DNA of 64,000 nucleotides, taken from NCBI RefSeq assembly GCF_947166265.1, contig NZ_CAMVDO010000012.1:1-64000 (forward strand). Direction: 5' to 3'. The stretch's first letter is position 1; every line of letters starts with the position of its first letter. Positions 36,318 to 44,921 of this stretch are shown here, piece by piece. Origin of the DNA: an uncultured Fibrobacter sp. (GTDB lineage Bacteria; Fibrobacterota; Fibrobacteria; Fibrobacterales; Fibrobacteraceae). A model generated the notes under the pieces. The model was not told where the DNA came from. It saw only the letters and a list, made by a program, of their open reading frames with translations, and made no database searches. The position numbers and the translations under genes are program-made.

Positions 36318-36328
36318 CCCCCCCCCCC
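36318..36328 (-). repeat. C11/G11 homopolymer tract in 5' untranslated region
   Basis: Eleven consecutive C on the + strand (G in the transcript), between the promoter -10 at 36352 and the start codon at 36275. Such tracts often vary in length by slippage. Confidence 0.8.
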
Positions 36329-36351
36329 GAGGGAGCCTTTGGGCAGGACGA

Positions 36352-36421
36352 AATATAGAACTGCATAATTTGTATGTCCAATACAATAATTTTATGCAGA
36401 ATTATTAAAATTATCTATAGC
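36352..36421 (-). promoter_or_regulatory. Sulfur-regulon promoter (standard 70-bp layout)
   Basis: Minus strand: GCTAT-N11-ATAAT dyad (36421-36401), TTGGAC (36381-36376), 18-bp spacer, TATATT (36357-36352). It drives the MoaD-E1-rhodanese gene and probably encapsulin downstream. Confidence 0.8.
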
Positions 36422-36427
36422 GTAAGG

Positions 36428-36808
36428 CTAATTCTGAAAATATTGGATATCTGCTACACCATCTTTGGTTACCGAAAGAATGACGTAAACGAGGCCAGGA
36501 ATCATATGGCGTCGATCCTGTTCCGAAAGGATTGCTTTGCAATCGGGGTGCGAATGGTAAAAACCGACAATTTCCAAATCGCTGCCTTCGATTTCGCGTT
36601 CCACTTGATAAAGGAACAAGGGGTCGATTTCGAAATGTCGCTGGATTTGTTCCCCTGTCGCCTGATTGGTCGCTTCGCGAATGTCGCTAACAGTAATGGC
36701 CCCGTCTATTTTGCCAATCAGAATTCCACAACACTCTTGTGGGTAGGCTTTCTGGGCGGCTAAAATGATCTGCTTCGTTGTTTTTTCGCAAAGATTGATG
36801 TTTGTCAT
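36428..36808 (-). CDS. JAMM metalloprotease paired with MoaD-E1-rhodanese fusion
   Basis: A 126-residue JAMM/MPN zinc protease. Glu25, H85 and H87 (HSHPDC), S95 and D98 complete the metal-binding pattern HxHx7Sx2D. A Cys pair follows Glu25 (ECCG). It is encoded directly upstream of the fusion protein, which carries an internal Gly-Gly, and is a good candidate for cutting it to release the carrier domain. It is distinct from the JAMM at 29079, so each carrier system seems to have its own protease. Confidence 0.88.
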   Translation of the reverse strand: MTNINLCEKTTKQIILAAQKAYPQECCGILIGKIDGAITVSDIREATNQATGEQIQRHFEIDPLFLYQVEREIEGSDLEIVGFYHSHPDCKAILSEQDRRHMIPGLVYVILSVTKDGVADIQYFQN

Positions 36809-36910
36809 AAGTAACAGTGCGTCAAATATAGGATGGCGATTTAGATATGTCTTGTCATGAATGAGAAAATGTTGATAAATCCCGATTGTGTTATCCCTTA
36901 TATCCGGTGA

Positions 36911-36980
36911 GTTATAAAAAAAAGTGATAACAAACGCTAAAAATTAAGTATTGGACGCTATCAAAAACCGCTTCTATATT
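36911..36980 (+). promoter_or_regulatory. Sulfur-regulon promoter (standard 70-bp layout)
   Basis: GTTAT-N11-ATAAC perfect dyad (36911-36931), TTGGAC (36951-36956), 18-bp spacer, TATATT (36975-36980). It drives metY and the genes behind it; being a symmetric dyad between divergent genes it could also act on the JAMM gene. Confidence 0.82.
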
Positions 36981-37007
36981 TGCTCTCGAAAAATTAAGGA
37001 GAGTATA

Positions 37008-38315
37008 ATGTCAAACCAATTTTCTTTTGATACGCTTAAGTTGCATGCAGGCTATAACCCTGCTGAACACAACCACGCCGTTTCGGTACCCATTTACCAG
37101 ACAACAGCGTTTACGCTCGACACGGTAAAGCGGAGCGACGACTTGTTCTATTTTGACAGCGCCGATGCGCTGTATACACGACTTTCTAATCCGACAACGG
37201 ATGTACTTGACGCGCGCCTTACGGCACTCCACCCGGGAGCAACCGGTGCTGTCACGCTTTCTTCGGGCATGGCAGCGGTTACGTATTCGCTTTTGAACGT
37301 CACAGCAGGCAAAGGCAGAATCCTTGCAACAGCTCGTTCTTACGGCGGATCTTTCGATAGTTTCGAACAAATCTTCGGAGAGACGGGCGTCAAGTATGAT
37401 ATTGTGGAAAACCCTGACGATCCGACCAACTTTGAAAAGCTAATCAAGGAAGACACGAAGGTTATTTATATAGAATCCATAACGAACCCGAACGCAACCA
37501 TTCTCGATATCGAAGCGATAGCCAATATTGCGCACAAGCATGGGATTCCGCTGATTGTCGACAACACGGTGGCAACCCCCTACTTGTTGAATCCGTTTGA
37601 TTTCGGGGCCGATGTAGTCGTTTATTCGGCCACCAAGGGACTCACGGGTCATGGAAACGTGATTGCGGGTGCCATTGTCGAGACGAACAAGTTTAATTGG
37701 AAGAATGGAAAGTTCCCGCAGTTTGACGGGCAGCCGCATTTCTTGGTGTCGCAACAGGGCGTTCCCCGTAGTTTTTACGATGTATTCCCGGACACGCCCT
37801 TTACGGGCCGCATTCGTGCCATTCACCTGAATTACCTCGGCGGCGCCATCGCTCCGTTCAACTCCTACTTGGTGCTTCTTGGAATCGAAACCCTTTCGGA
37901 ACGTCTTTCAAAATCGGTCAAGTCTGCCGAGAAAATCGTGGAATTCTTGGAAGGTCGCGAAGAAGTGGCCTGGGTCAATCATCCGCATGCCAAGAACAGC
38001 AAGTACAAGGCTCTCGCCGCCAAGTATTTCCCGAAGGGTGCTGGCGCAATTCTTAGCTTTGGCCTCAAGGCAAATGACCGCAAGACCATTATCAATTTCC
38101 TTGAAGCGGTTCAGGTATTTAGCTTCCAGGCAAATATTGGCGATGCAAAGTCACTGATTATCAATCCCTCGACCACGACGCATATCGAGCTTCCGCCTGC
38201 TGCGCAAAAGTTGGCCGACATTCATGCCGAAACCATTCGCTTGTCGATTGGGCTCGAAGACGTGAACGACTTGATTGCCGACTTGACGCAGGCTTTCGAA
38301 GCTATCGCAAAATAA
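37008..38315 (+). CDS. metY: O-acetylhomoserine sulfhydrylase (MetY paralogue)
   Basis: A 435-residue PLP enzyme of the MetY group. The PLP lysine is in VVYSATKGLTGHGN; the N-terminal VSVPIYQTTAF and the insert FDGQPHFLVSQQGVPRSF mark a subtype different from the other copies. It condenses O-acetylhomoserine with a reduced sulfur donor. It lies back-to-back with the JAMM and MoaD-E1-rhodanese genes, so a protein thiocarboxylate is a plausible donor, but methanethiol cannot be excluded. Strong AAGGAGAG before ATG 37008; followed 35 nt later by the DUF4418 gene. Confidence 0.92.
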   Translation: MSNQFSFDTLKLHAGYNPAEHNHAVSVPIYQTTAFTLDTVKRSDDLFYFDSADALYTRLSNPTTDVLDARLTALHPGATGAVTLSSGMAAVTYSLLNVTAGKGRILATARSYGGSFDSFEQIFGETGVKYDIVENPDDPTNFEKLIKEDTKVIYIESITNPNATILDIEAIANIAHKHGIPLIVDNTVATPYLLNPFDFGADVVVYSATKGLTGHGNVIAGAIVETNKFNWKNGKFPQFDGQPHFLVSQQGVPRSFYDVFPDTPFTGRIRAIHLNYLGGAIAPFNSYLVLLGIETLSERLSKSVKSAEKIVEFLEGREEVAWVNHPHAKNSKYKALAAKYFPKGAGAILSFGLKANDRKTIINFLEAVQVFSFQANIGDAKSLIINPSTTTHIELPPAAQKLADIHAETIRLSIGLEDVNDLIADLTQAFEAIAK

Positions 38316-38350
38316 CTGAATATCGAAATAATTTAAAACAGGAGTGTACT

Positions 38351-38761
38351 ATGAAACAGTACAAAGTATTTGTTGTTGCTAATCTTATTTTCGGCGTTTT
38401 GCTGATTGTGCTTACCAAGTTGATTTTGCCTGTTTGCCATCCGATTGGTGGCGGAACCATGAGTTGTGAAATTTCGACGACGGTAGATGCTTTTTTAGGA
38501 CTTGCTTTGCTTGCAAATGCCGTCGTTGCTGCGGGGCTCCTTAAAAAGAAAGCACATCTCATTCTTTCTGCAGTAACGCTTGTGGTGGGTGTTTTTGTTT
38601 CGCTTGTGCCAACGGTAATTGTTGGAACATGCCAGCACGCTCAAATGGCATGTCACGTGATAACGGCTCCGGTGCTTGCTGTGTTTGGTGTGCTTATTGC
38701 GCTTTTTGCGGCGCTGAATTTGATTTACTTGAAACTGAGGAGGCGAAATGAACAAGACTGA
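38351..38761 (+). CDS. DUF4418-family membrane protein
   Basis: A 136-residue membrane protein with four predicted transmembrane helices. Two loops that should face the same side carry metal-type residues: CHPIGGGTMSC at about 28-38 and CQHAQMACH at about 97-105. The family has no settled function. It is translated from GGAG and overlaps the next permease gene by 14 nt, so it works with that ABC system. The Cys/His/Met clusters suggest binding of a soft metal or of a thiol compound; this is inference. Confidence 0.75.
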   Translation: MKQYKVFVVANLIFGVLLIVLTKLILPVCHPIGGGTMSCEISTTVDAFLGLALLANAVVAAGLLKKKAHLILSAVTLVVGVFVSLVPTVIVGTCQHAQMACHVITAPVLAVFGVLIALFAALNLIYLKLRRRNEQD

Positions 38762-39968
38762 TTTGAATTTGATTATTGAAAATTACTTGCGAAACCCTTT
38801 CCGTAGTTTTGGGCTTTCACTTTTGATTGCTTTGCTCGCCTCGGTGCTTTTGGTGGGCGGGCTTTTGTCGTTTTCGCTTTCAAAGGGCCTGAATCGCCTT
38901 TCGTCTCGCTTGGGTGCCGACGTCATCGTGATTCCCCAGGGGAGCGAAATCAACGACCAGACTGTACTTTTGCAGGGAGATTCCAAGTATGCCTATTTGC
39001 CGCAGGGCTCGCTGGAATATATTCGTGGCCTTGACGGCGTAGAAATTGCGACGCCGCAGTATTTTTTGACCACGTTGAGTTCTAGCTGCTGCGATCAGAA
39101 GGTCATGATTATCGGTTTCGAGCCGGCTTCTGATTTTGTGATTCAGCCTTGGATTCACGAGGTCCTTACGGATAAACTCCCTAAGGGTGCTATCGTGGTG
39201 GGCGGCGACATTAGCGTGGGCGAGAAAAAGACCGTCAAGTTCTTTGACCATGAATACCCTGTGGCTGCCACCCTTGAACCGGTCGGCAACAAGTTGGACC
39301 AGGCCGTTTTTGTAGATGTGGCGACACTTGCCGATATCCGCGAGGCGGCTAAGGCCAAGGGCGTGATTTTCTTGCATCAGGATGTCAAATCCGAAGGTTC
39401 GGATTCGCCGATTTACTCCAGCGTTTTAATTAAATTGCGCGCAGGGGCCGATATCGAGCGCCTTTCTCGAGAAATTCATACCCGCTTTGACGGCGTACAA
39501 ATTCGCACCCGCAAGGATTTGTTCTCGGGTCTTGAAAAGTCGGCGAACTTCTTGCAGATTGTGGTGTGGTCAATCGTGGCCCTTTTCTTGGTGATTGCGG
39601 TTGCCGCGATTGTGATTTCGTTTTCACTTTCGACTCGCGAACGCAGGCGTGAATATGCGCTTTTGCGAATTGTGGGTTATGCCCGCAAGCGCTTGAGGAC
39701 TCTTGTGCTGGGCGAATCGCTGCTGGTTTCGGCGGTAGGAACGTACATTGGCTTGCTGCTTTCGAGCGTGGCGTTTTTCACTTTTAAAATTTGGATTGGC
39801 GAACATGTGAACGTGCCCTTTATTGTTCCTGGAAATGCCGAAATCGCCGCTGTTTACGCTGTGGTGGTTTTGCTTTTGCATTCGGTGGGGCCGGTGGCGG
39901 TTTTCGGCGTGGCAAATAAGGTGAGCAAGATTGATGCCTACGCTGCTTTGAGGGAGGTAGAACATTGA
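38748..39968 (+). CDS. FtsX/MacB-type ABC transporter permease
   Basis: A 406-residue permease of the MacB/LolE class: one N-terminal transmembrane segment (about 22-45), a large extracytoplasmic domain (about 50-260) with a Cys-Cys pair in SSSCCDQKV, and three C-terminal segments. Such permeases do not pump ions across the pore but transmit ATPase motion to the periplasm, for export or lipoprotein release. It is sandwiched between DUF4418 and its ATPase with overlaps of 14 and 4 nt. Substrate unknown; co-transcription with metY under the sulfur promoter suggests a sulfur- or metal-related job. Confidence 0.8.
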   Translation: MNKTDLNLIIENYLRNPFRSFGLSLLIALLASVLLVGGLLSFSLSKGLNRLSSRLGADVIVIPQGSEINDQTVLLQGDSKYAYLPQGSLEYIRGLDGVEIATPQYFLTTLSSSCCDQKVMIIGFEPASDFVIQPWIHEVLTDKLPKGAIVVGGDISVGEKKTVKFFDHEYPVAATLEPVGNKLDQAVFVDVATLADIREAAKAKGVIFLHQDVKSEGSDSPIYSSVLIKLRAGADIERLSREIHTRFDGVQIRTRKDLFSGLEKSANFLQIVVWSIVALFLVIAVAAIVISFSLSTRERRREYALLRIVGYARKRLRTLVLGESLLVSAVGTYIGLLLSSVAFFTFKIWIGEHVNVPFIVPGNAEIAAVYAVVVLLLHSVGPVAVFGVANKVSKIDAYAALREVEH

Positions 39969-40678
39969 TTTTAAACGTCTCTAATTTATATAAAACTTAT
40001 ACCCGCCGCGGCGAAGAATTCAATGCCGTCGAAGATGTTGAATTTTTTGCCTGGTCCGGCGATTTCTCGGTAATCTATGGCGAATCGGGAAGCGGAAAGA
40101 GTACGCTTTTATCGCTCCTTTCGGGAATTAATCGCCCCTCGCAGGGATCTATCATTTTTAATGGTGTTGATTTTGCAAGTTTGACAGATGCCGAACTTTC
40201 CGCGATTCGTAACGATAAAATCGGCTACATTCCACAAGAATCCGTTTTCTTGCCGCAATTTACCGTGCTTGAAAATATCTTCTTGCCGCGGGCGATTCGC
40301 GAGGGCAATAAGGTTGAGGTGAGGGATATTTCGGAATTGGTCGATATTGATATTCATTCAAAACTCGAAACTCTCGGCATTGCCCATTTGGTGAATGAAA
40401 TGCCGGCGGAACTTTCGGGTGGCGAACTCAAGCGAGCCTCGATTGTGCGCGCTCTTGTTAATAATCCCGATATCGTGATTGCTGACGAACCGACCAGCAA
40501 CCTTGACGAAACCAATGCCAAGATTGTCTTTGACCTTTTGGCGGAACTTGCGCAGTCGGGAACGTCGGTACTTGTGGCTACCCATGATCCTCGCGGCTTC
40601 AAGTATGGCGACCGCATTTACACCATGCACAAGGGGAGACTCTTGCCGAACGGTGAATCTGATTACGGCGGATTATAA
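39965..40678 (+). CDS. LolD/MacB-type ABC transporter ATPase
   Basis: A 237-residue ATPase partner of the preceding permease. Walker A GESGSGKST is near 41, the signature LSGGELKRASIVRAL near 144 and Walker B DIVIADEPTSNLDE follows, the pattern of LolD/MacB-type ATPases. The start overlaps the permease end by 4 nt and a terminator follows at 40701, closing the metY-DUF4418-permease-ATPase operon. Confidence 0.88.
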   Translation: MILNVSNLYKTYTRRGEEFNAVEDVEFFAWSGDFSVIYGESGSGKSTLLSLLSGINRPSQGSIIFNGVDFASLTDAELSAIRNDKIGYIPQESVFLPQFTVLENIFLPRAIREGNKVEVRDISELVDIDIHSKLETLGIAHLVNEMPAELSGGELKRASIVRALVNNPDIVIADEPTSNLDETNAKIVFDLLAELAQSGTSVLVATHDPRGFKYGDRIYTMHKGRLLPNGESDYGGL

Positions 40679-40700
40679 ATAAATCAATATTAAGTGATGT

Positions 40701-40727
40701 TGCCCTCGACTCGGTCGGGGGCATTTT
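40701..40727 (+). terminator. Terminator of metY-DUF4418-ABC operon
   Basis: GCCCTCGAC-tcg-GTCGGGGGC stem with ATTTTCG after it. Confidence 0.65.
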
Positions 40728-40728
40728 C

Positions 40729-40798
40729 GTTATAAAAATTTTTGATAATTCCGCATAAAAACAAAGTATTAGAAAAACTGTAAGTCCCTTTCTATTTT
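40729..40798 (+). promoter_or_regulatory. Sulfur-regulon promoter (standard 70-bp layout)
   Basis: GTTAT-N11-ATAAT dyad (40729-40749), -35 TTAGAA (40769-40774), 18-bp spacer, TATTTT (40793-40798). Spacing is exact although the -35 and -10 words are weaker than in the other copies. Confidence 0.75.
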
Positions 40799-40830
40799 TC
40801 GCATTGAAATTTATAAGGAGAGTGATTCAC

Positions 40831-42174
40831 ATGTCAATTAAAACATCGAAAAAGTCAAGTAAAATCTCAGCGGATGTTACGAATCCGGCAAATTGGAATT
40901 TCGGCACCAAGTGCTTGCAGGCGGGCTGGAAGCCGAAAGTGGGCGAACCTCGCGTATTGCCGATTTTCCAGTCAACCACTTACAAGTACGAAGACGTTGA
41001 CGAGGTAGAACGTCTTTTCGCCCTCAAGCAGTCGGGCAATAAGTATACGCGTACGGGCAACCCGACGGTAGCGGCTTTTGAAGCAAAAATTACCGAGTTG
41101 GAAGGCGGCGTGGGCGCTGTCGCAACGGCTTCGGGACAGTCGGCCGTATTGCTCGCTATTTCGAATTTGGTCAAGGCAGGCGATCATATCGTAGCCTCTA
41201 AGGCGGTGTATGGCGGAACCTACACGCTGCTTGATGTTCGACTTTCTAAGCTCGGCGTTGAAACGACTTTTATTGACCCGGAAGCCCCTATTGCAGAACT
41301 TCGCAAGGCATTCCGCCCGAATACAAAATTGGTCTTTGGCGAAACGATTGGAAACCCGGCGCTTGGCGTTCTGGATTTTGAAAAGTTCTCGAAGCTTGCC
41401 AAGGAATTCGACGTGCCGTTCCTTGTGGATAACACGCTTGCAACGCCGTTCTTGGTGAAGCCCTTGAAGCATGGGGCGAATGTCGTCATTCATTCTGCAA
41501 CCAAATACATTGACGGCCACGCCATCGCCTTGGGCGGTGTCGTGATTGATGGAGGCAATTACAACTGGAATAATGGAAAGTTCCCGGATCTTGTCAATCC
41601 CGATGCACAGTACGCGAATACTTCTTACACTGAAAAATTCGGCCGCGCTGCCTACATTGTCAAAGCCCGCGCCCAATTTTTGCGCGATTTCGGTGCTGCT
41701 CAGAGCCCGTTCAACGCGTTCCTTTTGAACTTGGGCCTTGAAACGCTCCATTTGCGCATGCCGCAGCACAGTTCTAACGCTTTGGCCTTGGCGGAATACC
41801 TCTCCAAGCACCCGGCAGTAAACTGGGTCAACTATCCGGCGCTCAAATCTAGCCCGAATAACAAGCGCATTCGTAAGTATTTCGATTACCAGGGCGGAAG
41901 CGGCGTGCTGACCTTTGGCCTCAAGGGAGGCAAGGCTGCCATTCGCTCGTTCGTGAAGGCTTTGAAAGTTGCTGCCTTGGTGGTGCATGTGGGCGATGCT
42001 CGCACAAGCGTGCTGCACCCGGCAACAAGTACTCATTCCCAGCTTTCGCCGAAGGATAGGCTTGCTGCAGGAATTCCTGACGACATGATTCGCGTGTCCG
42101 TCGGTATCGAGGATCCGCGCGACATTATCGCCGATTTTGAGCAGGCGATTAAAGCAAGTACAACAAAACATTAA
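40831..42174 (+). CDS. metY: O-acetylhomoserine sulfhydrylase (MetY paralogue)
   Basis: A 447-residue PLP enzyme of the MetY/cystathionine synthase family. The PLP lysine is in VIHSATKYIDGHA and the opening PRVLPIFQSTTYKYED is the family mark. A basic N-terminal stretch rich in Lys and Ser (MSIKTSKKSSK) is unlike the other paralogues. It lies 16 nt before a sulfonate-type binding lipoprotein gene, which ties imported sulfur to its use. ATG 40831 has AAGGAGAG upstream. Confidence 0.9.
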   Translation: MSIKTSKKSSKISADVTNPANWNFGTKCLQAGWKPKVGEPRVLPIFQSTTYKYEDVDEVERLFALKQSGNKYTRTGNPTVAAFEAKITELEGGVGAVATASGQSAVLLAISNLVKAGDHIVASKAVYGGTYTLLDVRLSKLGVETTFIDPEAPIAELRKAFRPNTKLVFGETIGNPALGVLDFEKFSKLAKEFDVPFLVDNTLATPFLVKPLKHGANVVIHSATKYIDGHAIALGGVVIDGGNYNWNNGKFPDLVNPDAQYANTSYTEKFGRAAYIVKARAQFLRDFGAAQSPFNAFLLNLGLETLHLRMPQHSSNALALAEYLSKHPAVNWVNYPALKSSPNNKRIRKYFDYQGGSGVLTFGLKGGKAAIRSFVKALKVAALVVHVGDARTSVLHPATSTHSQLSPKDRLAAGIPDDMIRVSVGIEDPRDIIADFEQAIKASTTKH

Positions 42175-42190
42175 TCATAGGAGATTTTAA

Positions 42191-43219
42191 ATGAAATTCA
42201 TCCAAACATTACTATCGTTCGCAGCCACTTTCACTTTAGGTTTTGCACTCACCGCTTGCGAAGAAGAAAAAAACGAAAAGGCTGCCGCTACCAATGAATC
42301 TGCTTTTAAATACGGTACTGTCGAAATCCCCGTTTCCGATGGAACCCTTTGCATTGCGCCGTTCTTTGTCGCTAAAGAAAAAGGCTTCTTCGCCAAAGAA
42401 GGTGTCGATGTGAAATTCGTGTCGGCAAATGCGGAAACCCGCAAAATCGGGCTCAACAACGGAACCTATCCGATTACAAACTCCGACTTCGCCTTTTTCC
42501 AGTCCGTCGAAAATGGTGTGAACATCAAGGTGGTCGAAGGATTCCACGTCGGATGCATTCATCTGCTTGTTAAGAAGGGCTCGCCGATTCGCTCTGCGCT
42601 AGATTTGAAGGGCAAAAAGATAGCAGTGAATGCTATTGGTGCTACTCCGCACCAGGCCGCAACACTTTGGCTTGAAGCAAACGGAGTCTCTGCCATAAAC
42701 GATGTGCAGTTCTTGCCCTACGCCGATGGCAACTTGGCGCTCGAGGCCTTGGAACGCGGGCAGGTCGAAGCGGTTTCGCTTTGGGACCCGCTGGGAAGCC
42801 TTGCCGCTGTTGACGGCCGCGCCGACGTACTGATGGATTTGGCGACTGACCCTGTTTTTGCAGGCCGCTATTGCTGCTTCTATTATGTTTCGGGCATCCT
42901 TCTGGAAAAGGAACCGGAAAAGATCAAGGCTCTCCTCCGCGCTCTCGAACAGGCTCACACCTGGATCAGCGAACACCCGGAAGAAACCGTGGAACTCATG
43001 CAGGCAGGCAAGCACTCCGCCATCGAAGACAAGGAATTCGCAACCGCACTCATCAAGTCTTACGAATACCAGTCTCCTGAGCAGAAAATCAAGAGTGGCC
43101 GCAACCTGAAAGCCGACTTGCACTACTTTGCAGACCTGCTGCATAAGGTCGGATACCTGCAGCTGAACGCCGACGAATTCACCGAAAAAATCTATCGCGA
43201 AGTCGACTGGCATAAGTAA
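42191..43219 (+). CDS. Sulfonate/taurine-type binding lipoprotein (paralogue)
   Basis: A 342-residue solute-binding protein with a lipoprotein signal peptide ending LTAC. It is very similar in layout to the one at 12371 (IAPFFVAKEKGFFAKEGVD and DLKGKKIAVNAIGATPHQAA). No permease or ATPase gene follows, so it may share the transporter at 13481-15268. It is co-transcribed with metY, so its ligand is probably a sulfur compound that this metY can use or a sulfonate. A strong terminator at 43266 ends the transcript. Confidence 0.85.
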   Translation: MKFIQTLLSFAATFTLGFALTACEEEKNEKAAATNESAFKYGTVEIPVSDGTLCIAPFFVAKEKGFFAKEGVDVKFVSANAETRKIGLNNGTYPITNSDFAFFQSVENGVNIKVVEGFHVGCIHLLVKKGSPIRSALDLKGKKIAVNAIGATPHQAATLWLEANGVSAINDVQFLPYADGNLALEALERGQVEAVSLWDPLGSLAAVDGRADVLMDLATDPVFAGRYCCFYYVSGILLEKEPEKIKALLRALEQAHTWISEHPEETVELMQAGKHSAIEDKEFATALIKSYEYQSPEQKIKSGRNLKADLHYFADLLHKVGYLQLNADEFTEKIYREVDWHK

Positions 43220-43265
43220 TAATTTGTACTCCTAAATTCCTGTGCACTACTCTCCGCGCAGGTAC

Positions 43266-43300
43266 CCCCCGGCAACACATGTTGCCGGGGGTGTTTTTTT
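43266..43300 (+). terminator. Terminator of metY-binding protein operon
   Basis: CCCCCGGCAAC pairs with GTTGCCGGGGG, followed by GTG and a run of seven T. Confidence 0.85.
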
Positions 43301-43305
43301 GCTAA

Positions 43306-43352
43306 GGTCCCTGAGCTCGGTTGGTGAGCCTGCCGAACCATGTCGAAGGGCC
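43306..43352 (+). repeat. Nested hairpin repeat
   Basis: An outer unit (GGTCCCT-GAGCT ... TGTCGA-AGGGCC) is interrupted by an inner unit GGTT-GGTGAGCCTGCCG-AACC at 43319-43339. Removing the inner unit restores a canonical outer hairpin. Confidence 0.6.
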
Positions 43353-43368
43353 GAAGCGATGCCAAGGT

Positions 43369-43414
43369 GTCATTCTGAGCGAAGGCGTGAAACGCCGAAG
43401 TCGAAGAATCTAGG
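43369..43414 (+). repeat. GTCATTCTGAGCG-type dispersed repeat
   Basis: GTCATTCTGAGC at the start, an inner GCGTGAAACGC hairpin and GAAGTCGAAGAATCTAGG at the end. It looks like a dispersed palindromic repeat of this genome, between two opposed terminators. Confidence 0.5.
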
Positions 43415-43433
43415 GCATTTTTATTCTGTGTAC

Positions 43434-43461
43434 AAAAAAAGGCTCGTCAATGACGAGCCTT
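43434..43461 (-). terminator. Terminator of metK
   Basis: AAGGCTCGTCA/TGACGAGCCTT stem with a T7 run on the minus strand. Confidence 0.85.
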
Positions 43462-43486
43462 AATCTTTTTACTAGAGAGAGTTCGC

Positions 43487-44677
43487 TTAGACCTTTGCGA
43501 GCTTTTTTAAAGCAGCAGCCTTGTCCGTCTTTTCCCAGGTGAAGCGGGCGCCGGTGCGGCCGAAATGGCCAAGCGCTGCGGTAGCCTGGTAACCGGGCTT
43601 CTTCAAGTCGAGCATCTTCACGATGCCGGCCGGAGAAAGGTCGAAGGTCTTCTTCACGATTTCTTCAATCTTGCGATCATCAATCTTGCCGGTCTTGAAC
43701 GTATTCACCAGCACAGACACCGGCTTGGAATAACCGATGGCGTAAGCGAGCTGCACTTCGCAACGGTCTGCAAGGCCTGCGGCAACGATATTCTTAGCCA
43801 CATAGCGTGCGGCGTAAGCGGCGCTGCGGTCCACCTTGGAGGGGTCCTTTCCGCTGAATGCACCACCACCGTGACGGCCCATGCCGCCGTAGGTATCCAC
43901 AATAATCTTACGACCCGTCAGGCCGCAGTCACCGTGCGGGCCACCAATCACGAATTTACCCGTCGGATTGATGAGGAAGCGAGTCTTCTTGTCCAAAAGC
44001 TTTGCGGGAATCACCTTCTTGATAAGCTTTTCGATGATTTCCTTTTCGATGGTAGAATGCTTGAGTTCCTTGCCGTTCACGAATTCATCGTGCTGGGTGC
44101 TGACCACCACGGTATCGACGCGTACGGGCTTGTCGTTTTCGTCGTATTCGACAGTCACCTGAGATTTTGCATCGGGGCGGAGCCACTTGACTTTGCCGGA
44201 TTCGCGGAGGTTCTGGATTTCTTCCATGAGCTTGTGAGCAAGGCTAATCGGAAGCGGCATCAGTTCCTTGGTTTCATTTACTGCGAAACCGAACATCATG
44301 CCCTGATCTCCTGCGCCCTGCTTGTCATCTTCTTTGCCTTCGGCGGCCTTGGCGTCAACACCCTGAGCAATATCGGGAGACTGCTTGTCCACTGCAACGA
44401 GCACGGAGCAGCCCTTATAATCAAAAGCAAGTTCCGGGTTCACATAGCCAATACTCTTGATTGTCTTGCGTGCAATTTGTTGGTAATCGATAACGGCTTT
44501 CGTAGAAATTTCACCGGAAATCACGACGAGGCCAGTGTTGGCGAGCGTTTCGCAAGCCACACGGCTGTTCGGGTCCTGGGCGAGGCAGGCGTCGAGAATT
44601 GCATCCGAGATCTGGTCGCAAACTTTGTCGGGGTGTCCCTTTGACACCGATTCAGAAGTAAAGAGATAATGTGCCAT
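43487..44677 (-). CDS. metK: S-adenosylmethionine synthetase
   Basis: A 396-residue methionine adenosyltransferase that makes SAM from ATP and methionine. Family marks: [20 protein letters not shown] at the N-terminus, [12 protein letters not shown] near 121 and [15 protein letters not shown] near 273. Length is typical. GGAG precedes ATG 44677. A core promoter with TTGACA and TAGATT spaced 17 bp lies at about 44787-44815. It is not preceded by a sulfur-type dyad or by a recognisable SAM riboswitch. It lies beside a SAM-dependent methyltransferase gene and uses the methionine made by the island. Confidence 0.96.
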   Translation of the reverse strand: MAHYLFTSESVSKGHPDKVCDQISDAILDACLAQDPNSRVACETLANTGLVVISGEISTKAVIDYQQIARKTIKSIGYVNPELAFDYKGCSVLVAVDKQSPDIAQGVDAKAAEGKEDDKQGAGDQGMMFGFAVNETKELMPLPISLAHKLMEEIQNLRESGKVKWLRPDAKSQVTVEYDENDKPVRVDTVVVSTQHDEFVNGKELKHSTIEKEIIEKLIKKVIPAKLLDKKTRFLINPTGKFVIGGPHGDCGLTGRKIIVDTYGGMGRHGGGAFSGKDPSKVDRSAAYAARYVAKNIVAAGLADRCEVQLAYAIGYSKPVSVLVNTFKTGKIDDRKIEEIVKKTFDLSPAGIVKMLDLKKPGYQATAALGHFGRTGARFTWEKTDKAAALKKLAKV

Positions 44678-44820
44678 TGTGTAAGGCTCCTTTTGTTAAC
44701 AGCACCGAAAAGAACGTCGCATTTTTGAGCATTCCCAAGCGCTGAAAAAACGTGGTTTGAATTTATATGCATAAATCTACATAAATGCATAAACTTTGTC
44801 AAGAAAAAACGGACTTTTTA

Positions 44821-44890
44821 CTTATACAAAAAATTGATAGCAAGCGCTAGAAATTTTGTATTGGACGCGGCTATAGTCCACATCTATATT
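44821..44890 (+). promoter_or_regulatory. Sulfur-regulon promoter (standard 70-bp layout)
   Basis: CTTAT-N11-ATAGC dyad (44821-44841), TTGGAC (44861-44866), 18-bp spacer, TATATT (44885-44890). It drives the methyltransferase-cupin pair. Confidence 0.8.
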
Positions 44891-44921
44891 TGCACTCAAA
44901 AAAAAGTGAGGCAACCTATAA

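Noticed and set aside
44678-44800. SAM riboswitch upstream of metK
   Set aside because: Only an ordinary promoter and leader are visible; no conserved aptamer.
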